Assembly: GCA_030432255.1 (NCBI GenBank)
Contig: JAUIHS010000035.1
Span: forward strand, 1-34,515
Direction: 5' to 3'
From: Phycisphaerae bacterium
GTDB taxonomy: Bacteria; Planctomycetota; Phycisphaerae; Phycisphaerales; UBA1924
DNA length: 34,515 nucleotides
The notes beneath the pieces were generated by a model. That model saw only the letters and a program-made list of their open reading frames with translations. It was not told where the DNA came from and ran no database searches. This document shows positions 15,888-24,034 of this stretch, one piece after another. Numbering within the stretch: the stretch's first letter is position 1; each line of letters starts with the position of its first letter. The position numbers were made by a program, and so were the translations under genes.

Positions 15888-18560
15888 ATGGCTATGCGAC
15901 CTTCAAAGGCCACCAAGACGGCCCGGTCAAACATGTTCTGTCGATCGACCGACCTCACCAACGAGGCGAGCGTCGAGTCGTTCTTTGTACTCCGATTGCT
16001 CGCGGAGCTCGGCTACGAAGACGACGAGATCAAGACGAAGCGAGCGATCCAGGAGCTGCAAGTCCCGACCGGGCGGAAGAAGGAGGCCTACAAGCCGGAC
16101 TTCCTATTGGTCTGCAAGAAGAAGCCCCGCTGGCTGATCGAGGCGAAGGCCCCGACCGAGCGGATCGAGGACTTCACCCACCAGAGCGCAAGCTACTCAC
16201 TCCTCATCAATCGAAAGTTCAAGGAGAGACCTCTTCGCTTCTACATGCTGACGAATGGCTTGCTCACCAGGGTTTTCGTCTGGGACCAGGAAGAGGCCAT
16301 CCTCTCGCTCCGGTTTGCCGACTTCGCCACCCGCAACACCAAGTACAAGACGCTCGTACGTCTGCTCTCCGCGGACGCCGCTCGGGACGGTTGGAGCGAT
16401 GCGGAGGAGCCCCAGGCAGGCGAGACGTTCACGCTCGAACGCCCTGCGATGGACGAGGTGAAGCGGGCGTTCCTGCGCTGTCACCGGATCATCTGGAAAG
16501 CCGAGAAGATGAGCCCCCAGGCGGCATTCCTCGAGTTCGCCAAGCTCATGTTCGTGAAGCTTTGGGAGGACCGCCGGCTTCGCGACGATCCGAAGTATAT
16601 GGAGGCGATCAGCCGTGGTGATCCGCTTCCCGCATCGGCGGTGCGTTTCTCGGCCAAGTGGATCGAGAATCAGGAAGCCCAGCACATACCGGATCCCGTT
16701 GACAGCATTCTCTTTCGCCAACTTGTTGAGTCGCTCGAAGAGGAGATCGCTCAACGACGTCGGAAGCGGATCTTCGCCCACGACGAGAGACTCAAGCTCT
16801 CGCCGGGTACCGCGAAGCGTGTTGTTGAGCAGATGGAGCACTACTACCTCTTCGGCATTGACGAGGATCTCAATGGCCGGATGTTTGAGGCGTTCTTGGC
16901 CGCGACGATGCGAGGCCAAGCGCTCGGTCAGTACTTCACGCCGCGCAGCGTCGTCAAAGTAATGACCTATCTCGGGAAGCCTCTTGCCACACGCGGCCAG
17001 GTGGATCGCGTGCTGGATGGGTGCTGCGGGACGGGTGGGTTTCTGATCGAAGCGTTGACGGAGATGCGTCGTCAGCTCTACGACAACAGGTCGTTGACCA
17101 AGGCGGAGCGCACACGGCTTCTCGATGAGGTGGCAAACGAAGCGATCTTCGGCATTGACGCGGGACGTGAGCCCCCCATTTCGCGTGTGGCACGGATCAA
17201 CATGTACCTTCATGGTGACGGCGGGAGCCGTGTGTACATGGCGGATGGCCTCCAAAAGGAGCCGCAGGCATCGGCGGCGGACCCGATCGAGGTGCGCGAA
17301 GAGGTCGCGGAGCTTCGCGGCTTGCTTGCCGACGGTTTGGAGTTCGACCTTATCCTCACGAACCCACCCTTCTCGATGGACTACTCGGCGACTGTCCCCG
17401 AAGAGAAGGAGGTTCTCGATGACTACGAGCTCCGCACGTATGGCGGCTCAGCGAGGACTTCGCTGCGATCGGCGGTGATGTTCTTCGAGCGCTACTACGA
17501 GCTTCTCGCTCCCGGTGGTCGGTTGCTTTCCGTCATTGATGACAGCGTGCTCGGTGGCAAGAAGTACGGCCCGGTCCGGGATTACCTGCGCGAAAGGTTC
17601 ATTATCCGGGGAATCATCAGTCTTCACGGCGACGCCTTTCAGCGCTCGGGGGCCCGCGCCAAAACATCGGTCGTGTATTTCACCAAGCCCACGAGTGACA
17701 ATGAAACGCAGCCCGACGCCTTTGTGTACGAGAGTCGCTACATCGGCCTTGATGACGTTGTGCCGAAGACACGCGCAAGCGTGGCGGCCGCCGCATCCAA
17801 GAACGCCGCCGAGGAGATGAAGGAGATCATCGAGCAGTTTGAGCTGTACCAAGACGGCAAGCCTGGGCCGTGGTTGGTTTCGGCCGACCGGCTCACGGGT
17901 CGGCTCGATGCGAAGTATCTGCGTCCCTGGTCCGCAACCGTCTTGGAGCCTTCATGGAAAAAGGCGGGGGCGTCCTCGGCCACACTCAGCGAGCTCGTGG
18001 ACCCAATCGAAGAAGAGGTCGAGCTGGAAGATGACGAGCGCTACGAGTTCTTGCGCATCACCTACGCCGGGTTTGCCGAGCCAGGTGAAAAAGCCCTCGG
18101 GAAAGAGGTCACGTACTCTCGCATCTACACCGCACAAGCTGGCGACATCGTTATCAGCAACATCAATGCCGTACACGGCGCTTTGGCCGTGTTGTCGGAC
18201 GATCTAGAGGATCTCCTCGTGTCTAGCGAGTACACGGTCCTTCGCCTCAAGAAGGGCGCCAAGATCGACGCCCACTATTTATGGGCGGTGCTCCGAACCT
18301 CGGGCGTCGTCGCGGAGTGGTTGTCTCACGCGTCCGGTGTCGGGCGGCACCGTGTCAGTTGGGATTTGCTCAAAGATCAGCGTGTCCCCCTTTTGCCTTA
18401 TCCGAAACAGAAGAAGATCGGTGAGATGCACCGCCAAGCGCAAGGGATGCAGGAGCAGATGCGGCAGCTCCGCGAAGACGCAGCCGCTGCAATCGAACCG
18501 CTTGAGCTCGACGGCGAGGCCGCGCGAGACAGGCTTGCCCGCGCCAAGCCTCCGAAGTAG
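15888..18560 (+). CDS. Single-chain restriction-modification-like protein (nuclease-like N-terminus, N6-adenine methylase, HsdS-like C-terminus)
   Basis: 890 residues. Residues 25-160 resemble the HsdR N-terminal nuclease domain: PD at 70-71 and EAK at 85-87 fit the PD-(D/E)XK pattern (Asp71, Glu85, Lys87). A linker leads to an HsdM-type methylase with GQYFTPR (347-353), SAM-binding motif I in an unusual form, VLDGCCGTGGF (375-385; normally DPACGTGGF), and the catalytic NPPF at 492-495. Residues about 660-860 look like one target recognition domain of HsdS (LRITYAGF...GDIVISNIN...YLWAVLRTSG...VGRHRVSWDLLKDQRVPL). A C-terminal helix (EMHRQAQGMQEQMRQLREDA) follows. There is no HsdR translocase nearby, so a self-contained type IIG-like enzyme is the best reading; a solitary methylase with a dead nuclease is the alternative. 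GACGAGG lies just before the ATG. Confidence 0.85.
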   Translation: MAMRPSKATKTARSNMFCRSTDLTNEASVESFFVLRLLAELGYEDDEIKTKRAIQELQVPTGRKKEAYKPDFLLVCKKKPRWLIEAKAPTERIEDFTHQSASYSLLINRKFKERPLRFYMLTNGLLTRVFVWDQEEAILSLRFADFATRNTKYKTLVRLLSADAARDGWSDAEEPQAGETFTLERPAMDEVKRAFLRCHRIIWKAEKMSPQAAFLEFAKLMFVKLWEDRRLRDDPKYMEAISRGDPLPASAVRFSAKWIENQEAQHIPDPVDSILFRQLVESLEEEIAQRRRKRIFAHDERLKLSPGTAKRVVEQMEHYYLFGIDEDLNGRMFEAFLAATMRGQALGQYFTPRSVVKVMTYLGKPLATRGQVDRVLDGCCGTGGFLIEALTEMRRQLYDNRSLTKAERTRLLDEVANEAIFGIDAGREPPISRVARINMYLHGDGGSRVYMADGLQKEPQASAADPIEVREEVAELRGLLADGLEFDLILTNPPFSMDYSATVPEEKEVLDDYELRTYGGSARTSLRSAVMFFERYYELLAPGGRLLSVIDDSVLGGKKYGPVRDYLRERFIIRGIISLHGDAFQRSGARAKTSVVYFTKPTSDNETQPDAFVYESRYIGLDDVVPKTRASVAAAASKNAAEEMKEIIEQFELYQDGKPGPWLVSADRLTGRLDAKYLRPWSATVLEPSWKKAGASSATLSELVDPIEEEVELEDDERYEFLRITYAGFAEPGEKALGKEVTYSRIYTAQAGDIVISNINAVHGALAVLSDDLEDLLVSSEYTVLRLKKGAKIDAHYLWAVLRTSGVVAEWLSHASGVGRHRVSWDLLKDQRVPLLPYPKQKKIGEMHRQAQGMQEQMRQLREDAAAAIEPLELDGEAARDRLARAKPPK

Positions 18561-18789
18561 ATCACCCGTCGTCGAGGCTGTCTTGGCGTCCGGTGGCTGG
18601 AGTTCGGAGCATCTGTCACTCGACGTCGTAGAGCTTGTTCAGAAGGGCTTGTCAGGACTTGCGCGACGGTCTGAAGCGGTGTCGCTGGAGGTTCTGATTG
18701 CGGCGATTCAAGCATGTGCCGGCCTCGACGTGTTGTCGGCGCACTATCTCAGCCAACTGGTACGGCGTTGCTCCGAGGGTAATCGGTAG
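18535..18789 (+). CDS. Small hypothetical protein overlapping the methylase end
   Basis: A frame open from TTG 18535 to TAG 18789 (84 residues), overlapping the preceding gene by 26 bp. The part after the methylase stop (VVELVQKGLSGLARRSEAVSLEVLIAAIQACAGLDVLSAHYLSQLVRRC) has a normal helical composition with alternating hydrophobic residues, unlike the shadow frames around it. No ATG or GTG start is available and no good ribosome binding site is seen. It may be a real downstream partner or a decayed gene end. Confidence 0.35.
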   Translation: MPAPSLRSRSPVVEAVLASGGWSSEHLSLDVVELVQKGLSGLARRSEAVSLEVLIAAIQACAGLDVLSAHYLSQLVRRCSEGNR

Positions 18790-18854
18790 TGCAATCGCGC
18801 TGGCGAGATGTCTTCGAGAGTATGCCGGTCGAAAGTCGGAGTTGATCAGTTGCC

Positions 18855-18895
18855 GCGCGACAGATCGCCACCTCGCGCAGATATGTATGGGTAGA
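18855..18895 (+). promoter_or_regulatory. Two-part motif, copy A: candidate promoter/operator of the integration operon
   Basis: GCGCGACAGAT (18855-18865), 13 nt, then AGATATGTATGGGTAGA (18879-18895). The same two blocks with the same 13-nt gap recur upstream of the primase gene at 24570-24610. GCGACA and TATGTA could act as -35 and -10 with a 19-bp gap, or the pair could be a regulator site. Confidence 0.65.
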
Positions 18896-18910
18896 AGGAG
18901 ACCTACCCAT
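18887..18910 (+). promoter_or_regulatory. Hairpin placing the ribosome binding site in its loop and the start codon in its stem
   Basis: ATGGGTAG (18887-18894) pairs perfectly with CTACCCAT (18903-18910). The 8-nt loop AAGGAGAC carries the Shine-Dalgarno, and the last two stem bases are the AT of the ATG at 18909. If transcription starts upstream, this hairpin should affect translation of the whole integration operon. Confidence 0.6.
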
Positions 18911-19124
18911 GCCCCGGACACGGACGTCCCCCGTCGCGCCCTCGCCTGAGCCCGCCAACCCCGTCATCGACGCCCTGGCTGCGGGCCTGGCCCGGTTGCT
19001 GGCCGCGAGTCCCGTCAATCCTCCAGAATCACGCCCCCATGGCCTTGATCCCGGCGACGAGATCCGGCTCAGTGTCCCGTTGGTGAACCCGACTCTGACC
19101 ACGGGAGAGCGTGATGACGGATGA
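18909..19124 (+). CDS. Small hypothetical protein, first gene of the integration operon
   Basis: 71 residues (MPRTRTSPVAPSPEPANP, then a helix VIDALAAGLARLLAAS and a Pro/Asp-rich tail). AAGGAG lies 8 nt upstream of the ATG, inside a hairpin loop. It overlaps the DUF2924 gene by 11 bp. No domain is recognised; small proteins of this kind often precede DUF2924-recombinase pairs. Confidence 0.6.
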   Translation: MPRTRTSPVAPSPEPANPVIDALAAGLARLLAASPVNPPESRPHGLDPGDEIRLSVPLVNPTLTTGERDDG

Positions 19125-19632
19125 GACCGCGCGGCGGATCGACGAAATGGAGGCCATGAGCGTGGCCGAACTGCGGGAGCGGTACCGCGAGGTGTACGGC
19201 GAGCCGAGCAGGTCAGGGAACCGGCGCTGGCTGGTGCGTCGCATCGCGTGGCGGCTGCAGGCGTTGGACGAGGGCGACCTCACGGAGCGGGCGCGGCGAC
19301 GGGCGTCGGAACTGGCGCGTGATCAGGACTTGCGGGTGCGTCCGCCGACCGGCCTTGAGGTGCAGCGGCCTGCGCGGAGGACGGGGCTGCGGACCGTGTC
19401 GGGGACGATCGTGAAACGGGACGGCCGCGTGCCGATGCCGGGGTCGGTGATCACACGCGAGTACAAGGGCGACGAGTACCGCGTGCTAGTCCTGGACGAT
19501 GGCTTCGAGCACGACGGGACGGTGTATCGCTCGCTGTCGGCCGTGGCCCATGCGATCACGGGGTCGCACTGGAACGGGTTTCACTTCTTCGGCTTGAGGA
19601 AGAACACCGGGGGGAAGGGGGGTGATGGATGA
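19114..19632 (+). CDS. DUF2924 family protein (recombinase-associated)
   Basis: 172 residues. GGGAG (19103-19107) lies 6 nt before the ATG at 19114; GTG at 19111 is an alternative. The N-terminal half (ELRERYREVYGEPSRSGNRRWLVRRIAWRLQALDEGDLTERARRRA) and the C-terminal half (GSVITREYKGDEYRVLVLDDGFEHDGTVYRSLSAVAHAITGSHWNGFHFFGL) carry the two conserved blocks of DUF2924. The family is known almost only as the neighbour of serine recombinases. Its stop overlaps the recombinase start (ATGA), so translation is coupled. It is likely an accessory DNA-binding factor of integration or excision; no biochemical role is established. Confidence 0.9.
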   Translation: MTDETARRIDEMEAMSVAELRERYREVYGEPSRSGNRRWLVRRIAWRLQALDEGDLTERARRRASELARDQDLRVRPPTGLEVQRPARRTGLRTVSGTIVKRDGRVPMPGSVITREYKGDEYRVLVLDDGFEHDGTVYRSLSAVAHAITGSHWNGFHFFGLRKNTGGKGGDG

Positions 19633-20981
19633 GTCGTGAGAGGAAGCGGATTCGGTGCGCCATCTACACGCGCAAGAGCACTGAGGACGGGCTGGAGCAG
19701 GACTTCAACACGCTGCATGCCCAGCGTGAGAGCGGTGAGGCGTACATCGCCAGTCAGAAGGCGGAGGGGTGGGTGTGTCTGCCGAAGCTGTACGACGATG
19801 GCGGGTTCACCGGCGGGAACATGGAGCGGCCCGCTCTGAAGCGGCTGCTGGCCGACATCGAGGCGGGCGAGATCGACTGTGTCGTGGTGTACAAGGTGGA
19901 CCGCCTGAGCCGCTCGCTACTCGACTTCTCGCGGCTGATGGAGGTGTTTGATCGCCGCGAGGTCTCGTTCGTGAGCGTGACCCAGCAGTTCAACACCACG
20001 CACTCAATGGGGCGGCTCACACTGAACATCCTGCTGTCGTTCGCCCAGTTCGAGCGGGAGATCATCAGCGAGCGGACGCGCGACAAGATCGCCGCGGCGA
20101 GGCGCAAGGGGAAGTGGGCCGGTGGCCGCCCCGTGCTGGGCTACGACCTCGTGCCGCACCCGGGCGGCTCGAAGCTGGAGGTCAACGCTGAAGAGGCCGA
20201 GCAGGTCCGTGCGATCTTCGAACGCTACCTTGAGCGGAAGTCGGTCCTGCAGGTGGTGCGGCTGTGCGCGCGGCGGGGGTGGACGACCAAGCGGTGGACC
20301 TCCAAGGCGGGCAAGCCACAGGGCGGCAGCGTTCTGGACAAGGGACGGGTGTGGGCACTCCTTCGCAACCCGGTGTACATCGGCAAGGTGCGGCATCACG
20401 AGAACATCTTTGACGGTGAGCACGAGGCGATCATTGACCAGGACACCTTCGACCGCGTGCAGGCGCAGTTGGCGCTGAACGGCAGCGCGGGCGGGTCTGC
20501 GACCCGCAACAAGCATGGCGCCCTGCTGAAGGGGCTGGTCCGCTGTACGGCATGCGGGTGCGCCATGGTGCACCACTTCGCCACGAAGGGGACGGGCAAG
20601 TCGAAGCGACGGTACCGTTACTACGTGTGCCTGAGGGCACAGAAGGAGGGGTGGGCGACGTGTCCCGGCCCTTCGCTGCCCGCCACCGATCTGGAGAAGT
20701 TCGTGCTTGAGCAGATCCGCAGCGTGGTCACGCACGACGCGGCGGTGAACACCGTCACCCAGCGGGCCATCGATGTGCTCGCGGAGTCCTCTCCGGACCT
20801 GGTCATCGATCCCGACGAAGTGGTGGGGGCCTTTGAGGCGTTTGATCCACTGCTCAAGGCCATGACGCACGGTGAGCGCGAGGCGCTCATCCGCGGGCTG
20901 GTCACGCAGGTGGACTGGGACGCTGAGGCGGGGACGGTGAGCGTCACGTTCCGTGAGGCTCTTGAGGAGGCCGCGGCGTGA
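19629..20981 (+). CDS. Large serine recombinase (site-specific integrase)
   Basis: 450 residues. The resolvase-type catalytic domain starts at about residue 8 with AIYTRKSTEDGLEQDFNTLHAQRE; the nucleophile is Ser17. Further signatures are YDDGGFTGGNMERPAL, VYKVDRLSRSLLDF and SFAQFEREIISERTRDK. The recombinase domain (about 165-275, GYDLVPHPGGSKLEVNAEEAEQVRAIFERYL) is followed by a zinc ribbon (CTACGC ... YYVCLRAQKEGWATCPG, about 308-345) and a C-terminal DNA-binding part. Such enzymes cut and rejoin short att sites through a Ser-DNA bond. The protein is on the short side for the family but complete in its domains. It probably integrated the element near tRNA-Asn, although the att core is not visible. 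Confidence 0.95.
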   Translation: MSRERKRIRCAIYTRKSTEDGLEQDFNTLHAQRESGEAYIASQKAEGWVCLPKLYDDGGFTGGNMERPALKRLLADIEAGEIDCVVVYKVDRLSRSLLDFSRLMEVFDRREVSFVSVTQQFNTTHSMGRLTLNILLSFAQFEREIISERTRDKIAAARRKGKWAGGRPVLGYDLVPHPGGSKLEVNAEEAEQVRAIFERYLERKSVLQVVRLCARRGWTTKRWTSKAGKPQGGSVLDKGRVWALLRNPVYIGKVRHHENIFDGEHEAIIDQDTFDRVQAQLALNGSAGGSATRNKHGALLKGLVRCTACGCAMVHHFATKGTGKSKRRYRYYVCLRAQKEGWATCPGPSLPATDLEKFVLEQIRSVVTHDAAVNTVTQRAIDVLAESSPDLVIDPDEVVGAFEAFDPLLKAMTHGEREALIRGLVTQVDWDAEAGTVSVTFREALEEAAA

Positions 20982-21418
20982 CGGTGACAGTCACGAGTGC
21001 GGTGCACTTCGGCACGCAGGCGCGGGGACGGCGGCGTCTGCGCCCGGGCGTCGAGCCGTCCCCCCGGAACGCCACCACGGGGCGTGTGCCGCGAGTGGCC
21101 CGCCTGATGGCTCTGGCGATCCGCTTCGAAGGATTGCTTCAGGAGGGCGCGGTGGCCGATCAGGCCGAGATCGCGCGGCTGGGACACGTCACGCGGGCGC
21201 GCGTCTCGCAGATCATGAACTTCAACTACCTCGCCCCGGACATTCAGGAGGCGTTGCTGTTCTTGCCGGAGGTGTTCGAGGGGCGAGATCCGATCAGCGA
21301 GCGGGACTTACGGCCCATCATGGCTGAGGTGGGCTGGGAGCGGCAGCGGGGGATGTGGGAGGCTATCCGGTACCGGGGCGTCAGCGTGCATCAGCCATCC
21401 CAGTCCACTTCCTCGTAG
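20978..21418 (+). CDS. HTH (ParB/KorB-like) protein of the integration operon
   Basis: 146 residues starting at GTG, which overlaps the recombinase stop (GTGA). After a basic N-terminus (GRRRLRPGVEPSPR) comes a helix-turn-helix: LQEGAVADQAEIARLGHVTRARVSQIMNFNYLAPDIQEALL. A C-terminal tail follows. It may act as a directionality factor or repressor of the operon. The last 28 bp overlap the end of the convergent DUF2164 gene. Confidence 0.75.
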   Translation: MTVTVTSAVHFGTQARGRRRLRPGVEPSPRNATTGRVPRVARLMALAIRFEGLLQEGAVADQAEIARLGHVTRARVSQIMNFNYLAPDIQEALLFLPEVFEGRDPISERDLRPIMAEVGWERQRGMWEAIRYRGVSVHQPSQSTSS

Positions 21419-21654
21419 AGATTGCCGGACATATCGTCGAGCCGCTGAGCCAGCCAAGCTTGTGCATCAGCAACCCCTTGGTTGTACGCGCTCGCGCCGA
21501 TCAGCCCAACCATGAACTCGAAGACCTTCAATGCTCGGAGGTCACCGATGTCCTGATCGAACTCATCAAGCATGTACGACTGCAGCCGCGTCAGAATGGC
21601 TGCCTTCACCTCGTCAGGGAATTGGAACGACGTGCCACCACCGCTCGGCGTCAC
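21391..21654 (-). CDS. DUF2164 family protein
   Basis: 87 residues. The segment LQSYMLDEFDQDIGDLRALKVFEFMVGLIGASAYNQGVADAQAWL carries the family signature (Y..EE.D..IGDL......F....IG...YN.....A). The start is a GTG that overlaps the upstream gene's TGA by 4 nt, so the two are translationally coupled. Function is unknown. Members are small, acidic and probably cytoplasmic. Confidence 0.8.
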   Translation of the reverse strand: MTPSGGGTSFQFPDEVKAAILTRLQSYMLDEFDQDIGDLRALKVFEFMVGLIGASAYNQGVADAQAWLAQRLDDMSGNLYEEVDWDG

Positions 21655-22070
21655 CGCCGTGCCGCCTTCTTCTTCGACCGCGCACTCTTCACCGTGTACT
21701 TCCCGCGGCTGACCCGCTTGAATCGGTCGTCCTTGAGCAGTGCCTGATTCACGATGGTGCGGAAGTTCGGCGACGTCGTCTTGTAGCCGTCCTTCTGGAC
21801 CGCCTCAGCAAGTTCCGTGACGGACAGGATCTTGCCCTTCAGGGTGTCGGCCATCGCGTCCACGAGGTTCTTGTCGTTGCGGGGACGACGCCCGCCAGCA
21901 TGCTGGCGAATCTTGCCGCCCCCGGCCTCGGCCAGTTCCTTCTCGACCTCCTCAAGCTGGGCCACTAGGCGGTCGCGCTTCCGCTGGAGCTGGCGAACCG
22001 TCTTCTCGCGACGCTTCAGTTCGGTTTGAAGTTCCTCGTACGACAATTGTGTGACTACTGGTCCGGCCAT
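21651..22070 (-). CDS. Coiled-coil protein with C-terminal HTH (HARE-HTH-like)
   Basis: 139 residues from MAGPVVTQLS; a longer start at 22118 is possible but reads oddly (TGHGARN). Residues 10-55 form a heptad-rich coiled coil (ELQTELKRREKTVRQLQRKRDRLVAQLEEVEKELAEAG). The rest (NLVDAMADTLKGKILSVTELAEAVQKDGYKTTSPNFRTIVNQALLKDDRFKRVSRGKYTVK) is a winged HTH with the pattern seen in HARE-HTH domains and in H-NS-like/MvaT-like nucleoid proteins of mobile elements. It could be an element-specific silencer. It is divergent from the winged-helix regulator at 22155. Confidence 0.75.
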   Translation of the reverse strand: MAGPVVTQLSYEELQTELKRREKTVRQLQRKRDRLVAQLEEVEKELAEAGGGKIRQHAGGRRPRNDKNLVDAMADTLKGKILSVTELAEAVQKDGYKTTSPNFRTIVNQALLKDDRFKRVSRGKYTVKSARSKKKAARR

Positions 22071-22154
22071 GTTCCGTGCTCCGTGCCCCGTGCTCTTGGG
22101 ACCATTCTGCCCTATCAATCACCAGATAGATCAACAAGAATTGACCATGAGTAT

Positions 22155-23444
22155 ATGCGCTCTCTCTCGCCCCCGCTCCAAGTCAGCTCTAACCTTCAGG
22201 TAATGGACAACACACGCAATCCGTGGGAACGCGAATTGACTCCGGCGCTTTGGTGCAGTTCAGACGAGACGCGACGCGTTGCATACGCACTCTCAGACTG
22301 CGGCAAGAAGATCATCGCTTCGATTTCAGTATCGACGCACCGAAGCGATCCTCCGCCCGTGTTCCAGACCCGGTCCAGACGCTCCTCATGGCCGTGGGGT
22401 AGCCGCCTGGACAGGCTTGATTACTCGACTCCCTCTCGGCATGACCCCGGGGACTCCGAGTACGGGGAGTGGCTCGACGCGGCTGCAAGGGCTGGCGCTC
22501 ACGTTGATGTCGCGGTGGCCCATGGATGGCTCGGATCGCTTGGTCTTGAGCCGATGTCGGTCTGGATGCCGAGGGCAACCCCGGCTCAGTATTCCGACTA
22601 CTGGCTGCTCGTTATCCACGCGATGTCATGGAACGAGTGCATTCCGACAACAACCACGATCCAATGGACGGTCGAGTCCGCGAATCCCCTTCATGTCTCA
22701 TGTACAAGTTCGATTGCGGGCCCGATCTCGACAGCATCGCTCGAATCCTGGTCTCACATTCTCGAAGTACTGCGACGACACGACGATGCCCAAGAGCGCC
22801 CTATCCCCCGTCGACTGACGCCCCTGACTGAACCGGAAGCGATCGCCAGTGCCTGCCGCAACGGGCGCCTGGTTGAGCGGGAGCTAAGGTGGAACGCAGT
22901 CAGGGAGGATGACTTGGTATTGGACTGCGCACTCGTGGAAGATCCCAGGTACCGTCCCCCGGAAGAGGCTGTTGGGGAACGTGAGTCGAGTGCGAACCAA
23001 GTAGCGGAGCCGCATACCGAGGACGTTGACCCAGCTCAGGATGTTGATAGTCAGCTAAATGTCAGAGATGTGTCAGTACATGATCCGGAGGTCGGAGACG
23101 CGTCAGTCCCGGCGCAGGTGTCGAACGCCGAGCGGGTGGAGACCGACCTTGAGTTCCGAATCGATAACGACAACTTCACTGTGAGCTATCGCGGTCGAAC
23201 ATGTTCACTCGGCCGGACCAAGCCATTCGAGGTCCTCAAGCATCTCCGCTCCATGCACAACACGCTTGTATCGACCGATGCCCTTCGAAGCGCCGTGTGG
23301 TCAGGAGAGAAACGCTCGGACGAAGTCGTGTACCAAGCCGTTTCTCGGCTCAGAGCGCAGCTGAAGTCAGCGGGCCTTGACAAATGGGTCGAGATCTCGA
23401 ATGCAAAGTCTGGGTATCTCCTCCGCCTGAATCGTGAGTTGTAA
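22155..23444 (+). CDS. Protein with C-terminal OmpR-type winged helix, probable regulator
   Basis: About 429 residues. The start is uncertain: ATG 22155 or ATG 22203; the frame remains open to 22026, but that part overlaps the divergent gene. The large N-terminal part (about 1-300) has no recognised domain and contains several Trp and Asp residues. Residues about 310-350 are an acidic linker (EDVDPAQDVDSQLNVRDVSVHDPEVGDAS). The C-terminus FTVSYRGRTCSLGRTKPFEVLKHLRSMHNTLVSTDALRSAVWSGEKRSDEVVYQAVSRLRAQLKSAGL...SGYLLRL follows the response-regulator winged-helix pattern. No receiver domain is present. It is a candidate controller of the two-part motif found upstream of the integration and replication operons. 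That link is inference. Confidence 0.7.
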   Translation: MRSLSPPLQVSSNLQVMDNTRNPWERELTPALWCSSDETRRVAYALSDCGKKIIASISVSTHRSDPPPVFQTRSRRSSWPWGSRLDRLDYSTPSRHDPGDSEYGEWLDAAARAGAHVDVAVAHGWLGSLGLEPMSVWMPRATPAQYSDYWLLVIHAMSWNECIPTTTTIQWTVESANPLHVSCTSSIAGPISTASLESWSHILEVLRRHDDAQERPIPRRLTPLTEPEAIASACRNGRLVERELRWNAVREDDLVLDCALVEDPRYRPPEEAVGERESSANQVAEPHTEDVDPAQDVDSQLNVRDVSVHDPEVGDASVPAQVSNAERVETDLEFRIDNDNFTVSYRGRTCSLGRTKPFEVLKHLRSMHNTLVSTDALRSAVWSGEKRSDEVVYQAVSRLRAQLKSAGLDKWVEISNAKSGYLLRLNREL

Positions 23445-23480
23445 GCGAGAATTCAGCAGCGTGTCAGCCATCAGTCAGCT

Positions 23481-23870
23481 TTGAAGATCAAAGTCTCCCC
23501 TGTTCCGCTCGCCAATGGTGGTGAGCCGACATGGAGACTTCTCATGGTATTCCTCAGCGAGCTACCAGAGGCCAAAGCATGCCTCGTCCGAACCCTGCAA
23601 GAGCTGCACTACGGTCGCATTGAGGGCCTTATTGTCCGGGGCGGCGAGCCGGTTCTGGATCCGATGCCCCGGATCGTGACGGAGCACAAGTTCGGCGGCG
23701 ACCATGGCCCTCCGGCCGAAGTCGAAAGGGAAGATTTCGCGCTGCGCAAGCAGGTCACCGACCTGTGCCAGCGTCTCGACCAACTGGGGGACGGCGTCAT
23801 CGAGGTCCTGACCGTCAAGGACGGGCTTCCGTTCTCGATGCAGGTCTGCGCAGCTTCGACGCGCCGCTGA
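23481..23870 (+). CDS. Hypothetical protein of the element
   Basis: 129 residues from TTG 23481; an ATG at 23544 would give a 108-residue protein (MVFLSELPEAKACL). The composition is gene-like: LVRTLQELHYGRIEGLIVRGGEPVLDPMPRIVTEHKFGG, then EDFALRKQVTDLCQRLDQLGDGVIEVLTVKDGLPFSMQV. No family name can be given. It lies between the regulator and the sigma-like gene in the same direction. Confidence 0.65.
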   Translation: MKIKVSPVPLANGGEPTWRLLMVFLSELPEAKACLVRTLQELHYGRIEGLIVRGGEPVLDPMPRIVTEHKFGGDHGPPAEVEREDFALRKQVTDLCQRLDQLGDGVIEVLTVKDGLPFSMQVCAASTRR

Positions 23871-23920
23871 GCCACGCGACCCAAGATCCACACACATTCA
23901 CCTCACGATTGGTGACCGCA

Positions 23921-23970
23921 GAGCGGAGCCGTCGTGGGTGCCGATACCGGCATTCACGATCGCTCCGCTC
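23921..23970 (+). promoter_or_regulatory. 50-bp near-palindrome (23-nt arms, 4-nt loop)
   Basis: GAGCGGAGC...TGCCG (23921-23943) pairs with 23948-23970 at 19 of 23 positions around the loop ATAC. It is followed by GTTTCGTTCT. It could terminate the upstream gene, attenuate the sigma-like gene, or be a binding site. Confidence 0.65.
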
Positions 23971-24010
23971 GTTTCGTTCTCGCTGACGCCTGTCTCGGCA
24001 CCCGCCCTCC

Positions 24011-24029
24011 GCTCCCGGCCACCGGGAGC
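24011..24029 (+). promoter_or_regulatory. Hairpin sequestering the ribosome binding site of the sigma-like gene
   Basis: GCTCCCGG (24011-24018) pairs perfectly with CCGGGAGC (24022-24029), loop CCA. The Shine-Dalgarno GGGAG (24024-24028) is in the 3' arm, 6 nt before the TTG start. Confidence 0.6.
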
Positions 24030-24034
24030 GAACC

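Noticed and set aside
22111..22130. Short inverted repeat CTATC/GATAG between divergent genes
   Set aside because: Only 5-bp arms; it could be an operator, but this length is expected by chance.
22026..22154. N-terminal extension of the winged-helix regulator
   Set aside because: It would overlap the start of the divergent coiled-coil gene and has no typical residues; a start at 22155 or 22203 is more likely.
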